Shown here piece after piece: positions 1 through 10,979 of a stretch of 64,000 nt of DNA. This DNA is from Akkermansia muciniphila (GTDB lineage Bacteria > Verrucomicrobiota > Verrucomicrobiia > Verrucomicrobiales > Akkermansiaceae), in NCBI GenBank assembly GCA_945901795.1, contig CAMDLP010000005.1:29575-93574 (forward strand). The letters run 5' to 3'. Position 1 is the stretch's first letter; each line of letters opens with the position of its first letter. Position numbers and translations under genes: made by a program. The notes beneath the pieces are model-generated. The model was not told the DNA's origin. It did no database searches and was given only the letters and a program-made list of their open reading frames with translations.

Positions 1-42
1 CCTGTGCCGCCTGCCATTTCATCCGAAACCGCCGATCCATGA
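1..42 (+). CDS. C-terminal tail of an upstream CDS, probably a urea ABC transporter permease (urtC)
   Basis: Frame 1 reads PVPPAISSETADP* and its TGA overlaps the urtD ATG (ATGA); identity inferred only from usual urt order. Confidence 0.4.
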   Translation, partial: PVPPAISSETADP

Positions 43-809
43 GCCAGAAGCCATTCCTCCTCGCAGCAGAGGGACTCAACAAGTCCTTCGACGGCTTCAA
101 AGCCATCAACGATCTCAATTTCTATCTCGATGAGGGCGAGCTCCGGACCGTGATCGGTCCTAACGGTGCAGGGAAAACCACCTTCCTCGACCTCATCACC
201 GGGCGCACCCAGCCTGACGAAGGCACCCTGCTCTGGGACGACTCCAAGCACGATCTCCTCAAGCTCAACGAATACGAGATCTATCGACTTGGCATCGGCC
301 GCAAGTTCCAGACCCCCACGGTTTACAACGATCACACCGTCACGGAAAACCTGATTCTCTCGCTCGCCGGTTCGCGCGGCATCTGGCACAGCCTCTTCGG
401 GAAAACCACCTCCGCCCAGCGCGACCGGATCGCCGAAATCCTCACGACCATCAAGCTCGCCGACCACGCCCATCGCAAGGCCGGCGCTCTCGCCCACGGA
501 CAGAAGCAGTGGCTGGAAATCGGCATGCTCCTCGCCCAGGAGGCCCGCTTGCTGCTTGTGGACGAGCCCGCCGCCGGGATGACCGACGAGGAGACTTATC
601 GCACCGGTGAGCTTCTTCTCTCGCTTGCCGGGAAGCACACCATTGTGGTCATCGAGCACGACATGACCTTTGTGCGGCAGATTTCCCAAGACCGCAAGGT
701 CACCGTTCTTCATCAGGGACACGTCCTTTGCGAAGGTCCCGTTGACCAGGTCCAAGCCGATGAACGCGTGATCGAAGTCTATCTCGGCCGCAAATCCAAA
801 GCCGCATGA
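39..809 (+). CDS. urtD: Urea ABC transporter ATP-binding protein UrtD
   Basis: Walker A GPNGAGKTT, branched-chain/urea type ATPase, LLVDEPAAGMTDEE; next to urtE and urease genes. Confidence 0.92.
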   Translation: MSQKPFLLAAEGLNKSFDGFKAINDLNFYLDEGELRTVIGPNGAGKTTFLDLITGRTQPDEGTLLWDDSKHDLLKLNEYEIYRLGIGRKFQTPTVYNDHTVTENLILSLAGSRGIWHSLFGKTTSAQRDRIAEILTTIKLADHAHRKAGALAHGQKQWLEIGMLLAQEARLLLVDEPAAGMTDEETYRTGELLLSLAGKHTIVVIEHDMTFVRQISQDRKVTVLHQGHVLCEGPVDQVQADERVIEVYLGRKSKAA

Positions 810-1531
810 TCGCTTCCCCGACACAAACCGAAAGCCTGTCCGTTTCAAATCTCCGGGTCTCCATCGGTGGCAGCGCCATCCTGCGGGGTGTCGATCTATC
901 CATACGCCCCAAAACCGTCTTCTGCCTGATGGGGCGCAACGGCGTTGGGAAAAGCACGACGCTCAAGGCGCTCATGGGGTTGCTCCCGGCCGATTCCGGG
1001 ACAGTCGAACTCGGGGGAGCGTCCATCGACCGCGCGTCATCCGCTGATCGCGCCCGGTTGGGACTCGGCTACGTCCCCCAAGGCCGCGAGATTTTTCCCC
1101 ATCTCACCGTCGAGGAAAACCTCTTCATCGGCCTCAACGCCCGCGGCCAAAAGCGTGACACCAGTCAGACCGACCGGATCTACGCCTTGTTTCCTATCAT
1201 CAAGGAGTTCCTCCACCGCAAAGGCGGCATGCTCTCAGGCGGCCAGCAGCAACAGCTCGCCATCGGCCGCGCGCTGCTGACCCGGCCGAAGCTGCTGATT
1301 CTCGACGAACCCACCGAAGGTATCCAGCCTAACATTATTGACCAGATCGGCGACGCCATCAAGATGCTGCGTGCCGAAGGCGAGATGAGTATTCTCCTCG
1401 TCGAACAGTATCTAGACTTCTGCAAGGAACTCGGCGACGACTTCGCCATTCTCGAGCGCGGAGCCGTTGCCGCAGCGGGGGAGATTACCGGTCTCACCGA
1501 CGATGTCGTCAAAGAATTTCTGACGGTTTGA
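806..1531 (+). CDS. urtE: Urea ABC transporter ATP-binding protein UrtE
   Basis: GRNGVGKSTTLKALMGLLP, LSGGQQQQLAIGRALLTRPKLLILDEPTEGIQPNII, typical of UrtE/LivF. Confidence 0.92.
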   Translation: MIASPTQTESLSVSNLRVSIGGSAILRGVDLSIRPKTVFCLMGRNGVGKSTTLKALMGLLPADSGTVELGGASIDRASSADRARLGLGYVPQGREIFPHLTVEENLFIGLNARGQKRDTSQTDRIYALFPIIKEFLHRKGGMLSGGQQQQLAIGRALLTRPKLLILDEPTEGIQPNIIDQIGDAIKMLRAEGEMSILLVEQYLDFCKELGDDFAILERGAVAAAGEITGLTDDVVKEFLTV

Positions 1532-1574
1532 TGGAAGTGGTGGTCGGTGATGTGGTGGATTCATGCTCATTACT

Positions 1575-1586
1575 GTCATGCATGAC
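1575..1586. repeat. 12-bp perfect palindrome GTCATGCATGAC in the urtE-porin intergenic region
   Basis: Direct reading; possible operator. Confidence 0.5.
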
Positions 1587-1662
1587 GGGGATTCATCGTG
1601 GTTTGAAGAAGGCTGATCCAGCCCGGCTAATTTAATGATTTTGCTAATGAAAACATCAGATT

Positions 1663-1678
1663 TGGCATGGATAAAGCT
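1663..1678 (+). promoter_or_regulatory. Candidate sigma54 (-24/-12) promoter TGGCATGGATAAAGCT upstream of the porin gene
   Basis: GG-N10-GC spacing with TGGCA core, ~55 nt upstream of ATG at 1731; matches consensus only partly (AAGC instead of TTGC). Confidence 0.35.
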
Positions 1679-1730
1679 ATCTGAAGTTACGAGCGGAATC
1701 CCGCCAATAAAGCAACAATACCTATCGAAA

Positions 1731-2774
1731 ATGAAAAACAAAACACGATTCAGTAAGTTTCACTTGCCGTTGGCAATGGCGCTCGGCACCGCAGGCGCGA
1801 TGGCCGGAACCGAGACGGTGGCAGCTCCGTCATTGGTGCCGACTCCGGATTGGTTGAAGGTCAGCGGCTACGCTGCCGTATCTTATATCCACACGGAGGT
1901 GGATTCTGATCTAGGAGATTTTGATGAAGATACGTTGTTCGACGCAGGCACTCCATTCGATGCCGTGAAGCTCGGGCTCGAAGCAACCAAGGGATCCTTC
2001 ACGGCTTACGCGAGCCTCTTCTTCTCGCCGGTTAATGACAATGATGCGTTTGGAGCCGGCAGTGATGCGGGTATCCTAGACGCGTATGTCACCTACAAGG
2101 CCGGTGATTTTTCCGTTACGGGGGGTAAGTATCTGAGCTGGCTTGGGTACGAAGCATTTGACGCGGTGAACATGGCACAAATGTCCTATGCGAACAATTT
2201 CCTGGGAGCGATTCCCGCCTACCACACCGGGATCAAATTTGAATACACGACCGACGTGTTTGGCGCTGGCTTCAATGTTTCCGACTCCATCCGCGGTGGC
2301 GATAATACTTTCTGGGGTGGTGACGAAGACTATGGCAACGGTCTGGGTTACGAAGCTTATGTCGTCTATAAGGGAATCGAAAAGCTGACGCTCTGGGGCG
2401 GTATTGCTTATGACACCTCTGATGACATTGAAGGTGTTCCGGTGGATGATTTCGTCACTTATGATGTCTGGGCGAGTTATGCGCTTTCGGACAAAATGAC
2501 AGTGGCCGCAGAACTCGCCTATTGCGACAACGGTGCCGCGTTCGGTACTCAGGGGCTCGCTTTCCTGCAATACGCCTTCACTGAGAAGTTCTCGACCGTG
2601 TTCCGCTTTGGCTATGACGATGTGCAAACCTTCGATACGACTGCCTACAAATACACGATCGCGCCAAGCTACGCCTTCAATGAGCACTTCACGCTCCGTG
2701 GCGAAGTCAGCTACACCGATGTGGAAGATGCGGATATCCTCTTCACCGGCGTCCAAGCTCTGGTCAAATTTTAA
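1731..2774 (+). CDS. Outer-membrane beta-barrel porin-like protein
   Basis: Signal peptide (MKNKTRFSKFHLPLAMALGTAGAMA), alternating aromatic/hydrophobic strands, C-terminal Phe (LVKF). Confidence 0.8.
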   Translation: MKNKTRFSKFHLPLAMALGTAGAMAGTETVAAPSLVPTPDWLKVSGYAAVSYIHTEVDSDLGDFDEDTLFDAGTPFDAVKLGLEATKGSFTAYASLFFSPVNDNDAFGAGSDAGILDAYVTYKAGDFSVTGGKYLSWLGYEAFDAVNMAQMSYANNFLGAIPAYHTGIKFEYTTDVFGAGFNVSDSIRGGDNTFWGGDEDYGNGLGYEAYVVYKGIEKLTLWGGIAYDTSDDIEGVPVDDFVTYDVWASYALSDKMTVAAELAYCDNGAAFGTQGLAFLQYAFTEKFSTVFRFGYDDVQTFDTTAYKYTIAPSYAFNEHFTLRGEVSYTDVEDADILFTGVQALVKF

Positions 2775-2801
2775 TCCAATTTCCTGGTATTAAACGGTTG
2801 C

Positions 2802-2855
2802 GGCGGGAGAGTCCTATGGATCATCCGGTATCGATGCTCTCCCGCCTGCTTTTTC
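2802..2855 (+). terminator. Rho-independent terminator between porin and urtA
   Basis: GGCGGGAGAG ... CTCTCCCGCC 10-bp stem followed by TGCTTTTT. Confidence 0.7.
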
Positions 2856-2903
2856 AAACGAGTTGTTTCCAATTTCACGATCCAATACAAACATTCTAAT
2901 CCA

Positions 2904-4151
2904 ATGATCCCTAAATTCATCCCCTCCGCACTTGCTGCGATTGCCCTCACCGGTGTTTCCGCGCAAGCGGCAGAAGCCGTCAAAGTCGGCGTGCTCCACT
3001 CGCTCAGTGGAACCATGGCCATCAGTGAAACCTCCCTCCGCGACGTCCTGCTTTTCACCTTCGACGAAATCAACGCCGCTGGCGGTGTGATGGGCAAGAA
3101 GATTGAGCCCGTCGTCGTGGACGGCGCTTCGAACTGGCCGCTCTTCGCTGAAAAAGCCAAGCAGCTGCTTGACCAGGACAAGGTCTCGGTGACGTTCGGT
3201 TGCTGGACATCGGTGAGCCGCAAGTCGGTGCTTCCGGTGTTCGAGGAAAAGAAGGGCCTGCTCTTCTACCCGGTGCAATACGAAGGCGAGGAAATGTCCC
3301 CGAACATTTTTTACACCGCCGAGGCCGTCAACCAGCAGGCGACGCCCGCGGTTGATTACTTGCTCGAAGAAGGTAAGAAGAAGTTCTACCTGATCGGCTC
3401 GGACTATGTTTATCCTCAGACCACCAACCTGATCCTTCTTGAGTATCTCCTCAGCAAGGGAGTGCGTCTTGAAAACATCGGCGGTGGATTCACCAAGGAT
3501 GCCAGCGGCAAGATCATCTCCGCCGGTAAATACACGCCGTTCGGTCACACCGACTATCAGCAAATTGTCTCCGAGATCAAGCAATTCGCCGCCAGCGGCG
3601 ACGCCTGCATCATCAGCACGCTCAACGGCGACACCAACGTGCCCTTCTTCAAGGAGTATGCTGCTGCCGGACTCGATGCGGAATCCTGCCCGGTGGTTAG
3701 CTTCTCGGTCTCCGAAGACGAGTTCCGCGGACTTCCTGCCAGCCAGCTTGTCGGCCAACTCGGATGCTGGACTTACTTCCAGTCGATCAAAAGCCCGGCG
3801 AACGCCAAGTTCATCAAAAACTTCCAAGCCTGGCTCGCCAAGTCGGTCGTTCCCGGCATTGTCAAAGAAGGCCGCGTGACTTGCTCGCCGATGGTGCTTT
3901 CCTACAACGGTGTCTATCTCTGGAAGGCCGCTGTTGAAAAGGCCGGCTCATTCGAGGTGGAGAAGGTGATGGCGGCTCTCAAGGGCGGCATCTCGTTCGA
4001 CGGCCCCGGCGGCAAGGTGACTACCCAAAAGAATCATCACCTTACCAAGAACGTCTTCATCGGTGAAACTCGCGCGGACGGACAATTCAAGATCCTCAAG
4101 GAATTCAAGGATGTCGTCGGCGAGCCATTCCTGAAGGGTACCTACAAGTAG
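2904..4151 (+). CDS. urtA: Urea ABC transporter substrate-binding protein UrtA
   Basis: [87 protein letters not shown]. Confidence 0.95.
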   Translation: MIPKFIPSALAAIALTGVSAQAAEAVKVGVLHSLSGTMAISETSLRDVLLFTFDEINAAGGVMGKKIEPVVVDGASNWPLFAEKAKQLLDQDKVSVTFGCWTSVSRKSVLPVFEEKKGLLFYPVQYEGEEMSPNIFYTAEAVNQQATPAVDYLLEEGKKKFYLIGSDYVYPQTTNLILLEYLLSKGVRLENIGGGFTKDASGKIISAGKYTPFGHTDYQQIVSEIKQFAASGDACIISTLNGDTNVPFFKEYAAAGLDAESCPVVSFSVSEDEFRGLPASQLVGQLGCWTYFQSIKSPANAKFIKNFQAWLAKSVVPGIVKEGRVTCSPMVLSYNGVYLWKAAVEKAGSFEVEKVMAALKGGISFDGPGGKVTTQKNHHLTKNVFIGETRADGQFKILKEFKDVVGEPFLKGTYK

Positions 4152-4184
4152 AACTGATTTGGTTTTCGGTTGCTTACGGTTATT

Positions 4185-4215
4185 AAACCATGCCTCCCCC
4201 CGGGGGCATGGTTTT
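4185..4215 (+). terminator. Rho-independent terminator downstream of urtA
   Basis: AAACCATGCC-tccccccggg-GGCATGGTTT followed by TT. Confidence 0.7.
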
Positions 4216-4271
4216 TCATTACCCGCTTGGCATGAGCGCTGCTCACTCTCATTCTGTCCCTTCATCCGCCT

Positions 4272-4568
4272 ATGAAAATTTTCCTTACGTCTGATTGGCG
4301 TCAGTCCGCCGCCCGCGTGCTTTCCGCGGGAGTTTGTCTTTGTCCTTCATTGCTGTCCGCGCACCCTGGGCATTACCACCCGGATGAGACCGATGAATTT
4401 GATTTTCTGAGGGCCACGTTTTTCCACTCGCATGGAGCCTTCGATTACCTGCTCGCGGGATTGGTCATCTCAAGCGTCGCAGTCGCCTGCCTTCATGGAA
4501 AACGCGGTGTCCGGATCAGCGCTCTCGCCGCGGCGTTGGGTTCGCTCTGCCTGCTCCCCGTTCTCTAA
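4272..4568 (+). CDS. Small (98 aa) His-rich membrane protein, mini HupE/UreJ-like
   Basis: Signal peptide then HPGHYHPDETDEFDF and FLRATFFHSHGAFDYLLAGLVI, reminiscent of the HupE/UreJ HPxxGxDHLLA core; lies between urtA and ureA. Confidence 0.6.
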   Translation: MKIFLTSDWRQSAARVLSAGVCLCPSLLSAHPGHYHPDETDEFDFLRATFFHSHGAFDYLLAGLVISSVAVACLHGKRGVRISALAAALGSLCLLPVL

Positions 4569-4580
4569 TCGTCCGCGCCG

Positions 4581-4883
4581 ATGCATCTTTCCCCGCGCGA
4601 ACAAGAAAAGCTGCTCATCGTCGTGGCCGGTGATCTCGCCAGTCGCCGCCGCGCGCGCGGGCTGAAGCTCAACTACCCGGAAGCCGTAGCTCTGATCACC
4701 GCCGAGCTGCTCGAAGGCGCGCGCGACGGGAAATCGGTTTCAGAGCTCATGAGCTATGGCACCACCCTGATTTCCCGCGATGAAGTCATGGAAGGCGTGG
4801 CGGAAATGATTCACGACGTGCAGGTGGAAGCCACCTTCCCGGACGGCACCAAGCTTGTCACCGTTCACAATCCCGTCAGATGA
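4581..4883 (+). CDS. ureA: Urease subunit gamma
   Basis: [53 protein letters not shown]. Confidence 0.97.
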   Translation: MHLSPREQEKLLIVVAGDLASRRRARGLKLNYPEAVALITAELLEGARDGKSVSELMSYGTTLISRDEVMEGVAEMIHDVQVEATFPDGTKLVTVHNPVR

Positions 4884-5193
4884 TCCCCGGCGAAATCATC
4901 ACCCCGTTAGGAGCCCCGGATTTGATCCTGAATCCGGGTCTCGCCAAGCTGAATGTCGTGGTGGCCAACACCGGCGACCGACCCATCCAAGTGGGCAGCC
5001 ATTTTCATTTCGCCGAAGTGAATTCCTCCCTGCATTTCGACCGCGCCGCCGCGCGTGGGTTCCGACTTAACATTCCGGCCGGCACCGCCATCCGCTTTGA
5101 ACCCGGCGACACCCGTGAAGTCCCCTTGGTCGCGCTTGCCGGAACCCGCGAAGTGCACGGTCTTAACAATCTCGTCAACGGCCCGCTCGACTC

Positions 5194-5197
<4 letters not shown>
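4880..5197 (+). CDS. ureB: Urease subunit beta
   Basis: [20 protein letters not shown]...[49 protein letters not shown]. Confidence 0.97.
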
Positions 5198-6915
<1,718 letters not shown>

Positions 6916-6924
6916 ATCCGGGCC

Positions 6925-7356
6925 ATGCATGTCATCCAGCACGCCCTCGCTACGGTCTCCGATTTGCCGCCGGAAAAGCAGATCTCCCTCGCCGCCGAGC
7001 GCCGGCTGTTTTTGAAGCGCCGCTGGAGGGGAGTCGCGGAGGACGGAACAGAGTTTGGATTCGATCTGGAAACGCGCCTCACTGATGGCTGCGTGATTTA
7101 TCACCAAGCGGGAATCGACTACATCGTCCACCAGTTGCCCGAGGCCGTTTATGAAATTCCGTTGGAGTCACCTGCGCAAGCCGCGTTGGTTGCTTGGAAA
7201 GTGGGTAACCTTCACCTGCCTGCCCAGATTCTCGATCACAGCGTCCGGGTTCTGCATGATGAGGCCATGACTCAGCTCCTCGAGCGCGAGGGCTGGCCGT
7301 ATACCGAACCTGATGTCGTTTTCACGCCCATGAAAGCCATGGCTCACACCCCATGA
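6925..7356 (+). CDS. ureE: Urease accessory protein UreE
   Basis: Position between ureC and ureF; AWKVGNLHLPAQILDHSVRVLHDEAMTQLLE; no His-rich C-terminal tail. Confidence 0.85.
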   Translation: MHVIQHALATVSDLPPEKQISLAAERRLFLKRRWRGVAEDGTEFGFDLETRLTDGCVIYHQAGIDYIVHQLPEAVYEIPLESPAQAALVAWKVGNLHLPAQILDHSVRVLHDEAMTQLLEREGWPYTEPDVVFTPMKAMAHTP

Positions 7357-8018
7357 CCTCCGATCCATGGCTCTGGCTGCTTCAGGCGAATGACACAGCC
7401 TATCCGTCGGGTGCTTACGCGCACTCGTTCGGCCTCGAGGAATTGGTCGAATCCGGTGTTGTTCAAACTGCGGGGGATCTTGAAAACTTCCTGCGAAAGC
7501 AAATCCTGCCCGCGCTGCTTACCTTCGAGATTCCATTCTTCGCTCGCGCCCATGCCGCTGCCTGCGCAGGAGATGTGGACGGACTTCTCGCGCTGGATGG
7601 CGAGCTCGACGCCTGGCGAATCCCGGCGGAACTGCGCGACGCCTCCCGCCGAATCGGTTCGCAACGGCTCGATCTTCTCGCGCAGCTTGATTCCAGTCCG
7701 CTTGTTCTCCGCTGTCGCGAGCGTTCGCCACGCAGCCACCATCTTGTCGTCACCGCGCTGGAGCTTTCGGGCGTTCCCGTCGGCCAGGCAGCCCGCGCGT
7801 TTGCCTTCCAGTCGATCGCCGGACTTTCCGCCGCGTCGATGAAGCTCATGCGCATCGGCCAGACAGCCTGCCAGCAAATCGTCCGCCGCACGCTCACGGA
7901 GCTCGGCGGGGAAATCGACGTTTCCCTTTCCCGGCCGGTGGACGGCTGGTTCAATCCGCTTCTCGAAATCGCCTCACTCCGCCATGCCCGCGCCCATGCA
8001 AGACTCTTCATCTCCTGA
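7353..8018 (+). CDS. ureF: Urease accessory protein UreF
   Basis: [29 protein letters not shown], typical UreF. Confidence 0.95.
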   Translation: MTSDPWLWLLQANDTAYPSGAYAHSFGLEELVESGVVQTAGDLENFLRKQILPALLTFEIPFFARAHAAACAGDVDGLLALDGELDAWRIPAELRDASRRIGSQRLDLLAQLDSSPLVLRCRERSPRSHHLVVTALELSGVPVGQAARAFAFQSIAGLSAASMKLMRIGQTACQQIVRRTLTELGGEIDVSLSRPVDGWFNPLLEIASLRHARAHARLFIS

Positions 8019-8628
8019 TTTGAAAAAGCGTCCGTTCCGCCTTGGTGTCGGCGGCCCGGTCGGTTCCGGGAAGACGATGTGCGTCCTCCGCCTCAGCCAA
8101 TGGCTCAAGGATGAGGTCTCGCTCGCCGTCATCACTAACGATATCTACACCCGCGAGGATGCCGAGTTCCTTCTCCGCGAGGGCGTGCTGCCGGCCGGTC
8201 GCGTCATCGGTGTGGAAACCGGCGGCTGCCCGCACACCGCGATCCGGGACGACACCAGCATGAACATGGCCGCCGTGATCGATCTCGAAAACCGCCATCC
8301 TGACCTGAAGCTCATTCTCATCGAAAGCGGCGGCGACAATCTATCCGCCACGTTTTCACCCGAACTTGTCGATGCCTACATCTACGTGATCGACGTCGCG
8401 GAAGGGGACAAGATCCCGCGCAAGGGCGGCCCGGCCATCCGGACCAGTGATCTTCTGCTCATTAATAAAACCGACCTTGCGCCGTATGTCGGGGCCGACC
8501 TCGAAGTCATGGCGCGTGATTCAAAAATGCAGCGCGGCAATCGCCCGTTCCTGTTCGCTGATCTGAAATCCGAAAAGGGCAAGGATGACCTAATCGCCTG
8601 GTTGAAGCATGAGTATCTGTTTGTGTAA
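7984..8628 (+). CDS. ureG: Urease accessory GTPase UreG
   Basis: [63 protein letters not shown]. Confidence 0.97.
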   Translation: MPAPMQDSSSPDLKKRPFRLGVGGPVGSGKTMCVLRLSQWLKDEVSLAVITNDIYTREDAEFLLREGVLPAGRVIGVETGGCPHTAIRDDTSMNMAAVIDLENRHPDLKLILIESGGDNLSATFSPELVDAYIYVIDVAEGDKIPRKGGPAIRTSDLLLINKTDLAPYVGADLEVMARDSKMQRGNRPFLFADLKSEKGKDDLIAWLKHEYLFV

Positions 8629-8630
8629 CT

Positions 8631-8692
8631 GGAGCGCGGAATTTATTCCGCGCGAAACCTCCAATTCTCGCGCGGAATGAATTCCGCGCTCC
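8631..8692. repeat. REP-like nested palindrome (two 25-bp palindromic arms in inverted orientation, 12-bp spacer)
   Basis: GGAGCGCGGAATTTATTCCGCGCGA ... TCGCGCGGAATGAATTCCGCGCTCC; arms match with one mismatch. Confidence 0.9.
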
Positions 8693-9519
8693 CGGTGTCG
8701 GGCACCGCCCTTGACGGCCATCTGCACCTCCGCTGCGAGAGCCGTGCCGACGGCGTGCCGTTCATCGCCCGCCAGAGTTTCCGGGCGCCGGTGCACCTCA
8801 GCAAATCTCATGTCGATCACGGGCATCTCGTGCAAAGCATCGTTAATCCGACGGCCGGATTCTTTGATGGTGACCATCTTGAGACGGATATTCACGTAGC
8901 TCCCGGCGCGAAGCTGGTGCTCAGCACTCCGTCGGCGTCCCGCGTCTATCGAACGCGGTCCGGCGCGGCGGCGGTGAGCTGTCAGAAGTTCCGGGTCGAG
9001 GAAAACGCCTCCCTCGAGTGGATTCCCGAGCCGTTCATCCCGCATGCCGGGGCGAGGTATGTGCAGCGCACGATGATCGACCTGCATCCGGCGGCGAGCC
9101 TGCTTTTCTTCGACTGGATCACACCCGGCCGTGTGGCGATGGGGGAGGTTTTCGCCTATCAGCATCTCGGCTGGGAGTTGGACCTGACTCTCGGGGGCAG
9201 TCTCATCGCCCGTGAGGGATACGATCTGCGGCCCGATGATGATAGCTTGGAAGCGCTTCGCGCGAAGTTCCCCGCCGCGCATTATCTCTCGGTTTATGCC
9301 GCCGGGGAGATGGCTGCAAATTGGCCGGTGGAAGCGCTGGATGCGCTGAAATCGGAAGATACCTATCTCGGCCATGGACCGCTCGCGGGCGGCGTTCACG
9401 TGATTCGCGCGCTGTGCCGCGACAGTCTTGCCACCCGCAAGCTGCTGGGGACGCTGCGTCCCTTGCTTTACGTCGCGGCCGGCTCGAGGCCGCCCGCACT
9501 GGGCCGGATATTTTGTTAG
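8677..9519 (+). CDS. ureD: Urease accessory protein UreD/UreH
   Basis: GHLHLRCESRADGVPFIARQSFRAPVHLSKSHVDHGHLVQSIVNPTAGFFDGDHLETDIHVAPGAKLVLSTPSASRVYRTRSG. Confidence 0.93.
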   Translation: MNSALPVSGTALDGHLHLRCESRADGVPFIARQSFRAPVHLSKSHVDHGHLVQSIVNPTAGFFDGDHLETDIHVAPGAKLVLSTPSASRVYRTRSGAAAVSCQKFRVEENASLEWIPEPFIPHAGARYVQRTMIDLHPAASLLFFDWITPGRVAMGEVFAYQHLGWELDLTLGGSLIAREGYDLRPDDDSLEALRAKFPAAHYLSVYAAGEMAANWPVEALDALKSEDTYLGHGPLAGGVHVIRALCRDSLATRKLLGTLRPLLYVAAGSRPPALGRIFC

Positions 9520-10331
9520 TCTTCCTGGATTTGGTGCCGGAGGAAATAGTGCCGCACGGCCTCGATGGAGCCGCGGCCGTGGGCGGCCTGGGTGATGAGG
9601 CCGCCGGTGGCGGTGACTTTGTCCCGGACGGCGGCGATCGCATTGGCCGGGCAGGCGGTCATCGCTGCGTGGGCGGGGTCGAGCATTTCGAGATCGTTGT
9701 GGCTGTCGCCGATGGCAAAGCAAGCGGCGGCGGTCAGGCTGTAGTGTTTGGCGACCTGACTCAGGCTGCTGCCTTTCTGGAAATCCCGGTGGCCGAAACG
9801 CAGGTAGATCGAGTTCCGCTGCCAGGTGAGGTGGGGCTCGGCGGCGACGAGAGGTTCGATGCGGTCGACGATCCATTCCATTTCCTCCTCGGACTGGGAG
9901 ATGACGCCTGCGGGTTCGCCGGTCATTGCGATCCATTGCGCGCCGGTGTGTTGCTCGACCTGCTGGCGGATGTGGCTCAGGAGCTTGCGGGTGTGCTTGA
10001 AGAGGTCGTCGATTTCCTTCTCACAGAGTTTGTTCCATTTCAGGTGGGGAAGCCAGCGTCCGGAAGAGTTAGGGAAATGGATTTCACGTTCGCGGGCGAC
10101 CACCCAGTCCGGCAGGAAAGGGAAGCTGCTTTCCATGAATCCCTCGACCATGTGCTCCATGGAGCGGCCGGTGTTGATGCCCCAGATCACGCCTTGTTTC
10201 TCGCGGAGTTTGCGGATGAGTGTGAAGAACTCGACAGGCACAGGCGGGTTTCCCGCCGCGTGGTGCAAGGTCCCGTCGAAATCGAATGAGAGGACTGCCG
10301 ATGGCTGGGGCGGAGGTGGGAGGGTGGTCAT
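9516..10331 (-). CDS. HAD-superfamily hydrolase
   Basis: LSFDFDGTLHH, GINTGRS, GDSHNDLEML motifs. Confidence 0.85.
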   Translation of the reverse strand: MTTLPPPPQPSAVLSFDFDGTLHHAAGNPPVPVEFFTLIRKLREKQGVIWGINTGRSMEHMVEGFMESSFPFLPDWVVAREREIHFPNSSGRWLPHLKWNKLCEKEIDDLFKHTRKLLSHIRQQVEQHTGAQWIAMTGEPAGVISQSEEEMEWIVDRIEPLVAAEPHLTWQRNSIYLRFGHRDFQKGSSLSQVAKHYSLTAAACFAIGDSHNDLEMLDPAHAAMTACPANAIAAVRDKVTATGGLITQAAHGRGSIEAVRHYFLRHQIQED

Positions 10332-10362
10332 AAATGAATGACGCGGCGACCGATGATCGCCT

Positions 10363-10971
10363 CTACATCAGAAGCGCGATCTGCTCGCCGGGGCCGTGGA
10401 CGCCTTCGATGAGGATGCCCTCGACGTCAGCGGTTTTCGACGGGCCGGTGCACCAGATGATGTTCGGGCTGTCGCCGAAGGCGGCGATGGCGTCCGGGAT
10501 GGTGCGGTGGATTTCCGAGCGCTCGAGCACGGCGACGTGGACCCACGGCGAGAGGGCGGCGAGGCGGCTGGACGTGCGGTTGTCGTCGATGATGACGGAG
10601 CCGGACTCCGCGATGGCTCCGGTGGCGCGGGTGATGCCGAATTGATAGTCGTCGTAGCGGTCGCGGTGATATTCGGTTTCCACGGTCAGTCCGGCGGCGG
10701 CGAGTTGGCTGCCGACGGCGTCGTAGAGCGCGGGATCGCAGTAGCCGTGAAGTTGCTTGGTTTCCAGAAGGAAAGCGACGAGTTCGGCGGTGGAGGTCAT
10801 CGTCTTGCCATTCACGTATTTGAAATTGCGTGAAAAGATTTCCCAGAGGTCGCTGCCTTCCAACTTCGGAAGCGAGTGGACGAGTGACATGTCGTAGTCC
10901 GGATAGGCCGCTTTGGTTTTCAAAGCGGCGTTGGCGGATTCGATTTTGGCGAAGATGTCGGCGCGGGACAT
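10363..10971 (-). CDS. lutC: LUD-domain lactate utilization protein (LutC-like)
   Basis: ATGAIAESGSVII, HVAVLERSEIHRTIPDAIAAFGDSPNIIWCTGPSKTADVEGILIEGVHGP; ATG at 10971. Confidence 0.85.
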   Translation of the reverse strand: MSRADIFAKIESANAALKTKAAYPDYDMSLVHSLPKLEGSDLWEIFSRNFKYVNGKTMTSTAELVAFLLETKQLHGYCDPALYDAVGSQLAAAGLTVETEYHRDRYDDYQFGITRATGAIAESGSVIIDDNRTSSRLAALSPWVHVAVLERSEIHRTIPDAIAAFGDSPNIIWCTGPSKTADVEGILIEGVHGPGEQIALLM

Positions 10972-10979
10972 GCTGGATT

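Noticed and set aside
8590-9936. 448-aa minus-strand ORF opposite ureD
   Set aside because: Arg/Pro/His-rich composition and no family resemblance; clear ureD on the other strand. Shadow ORF of GC-rich coding DNA.
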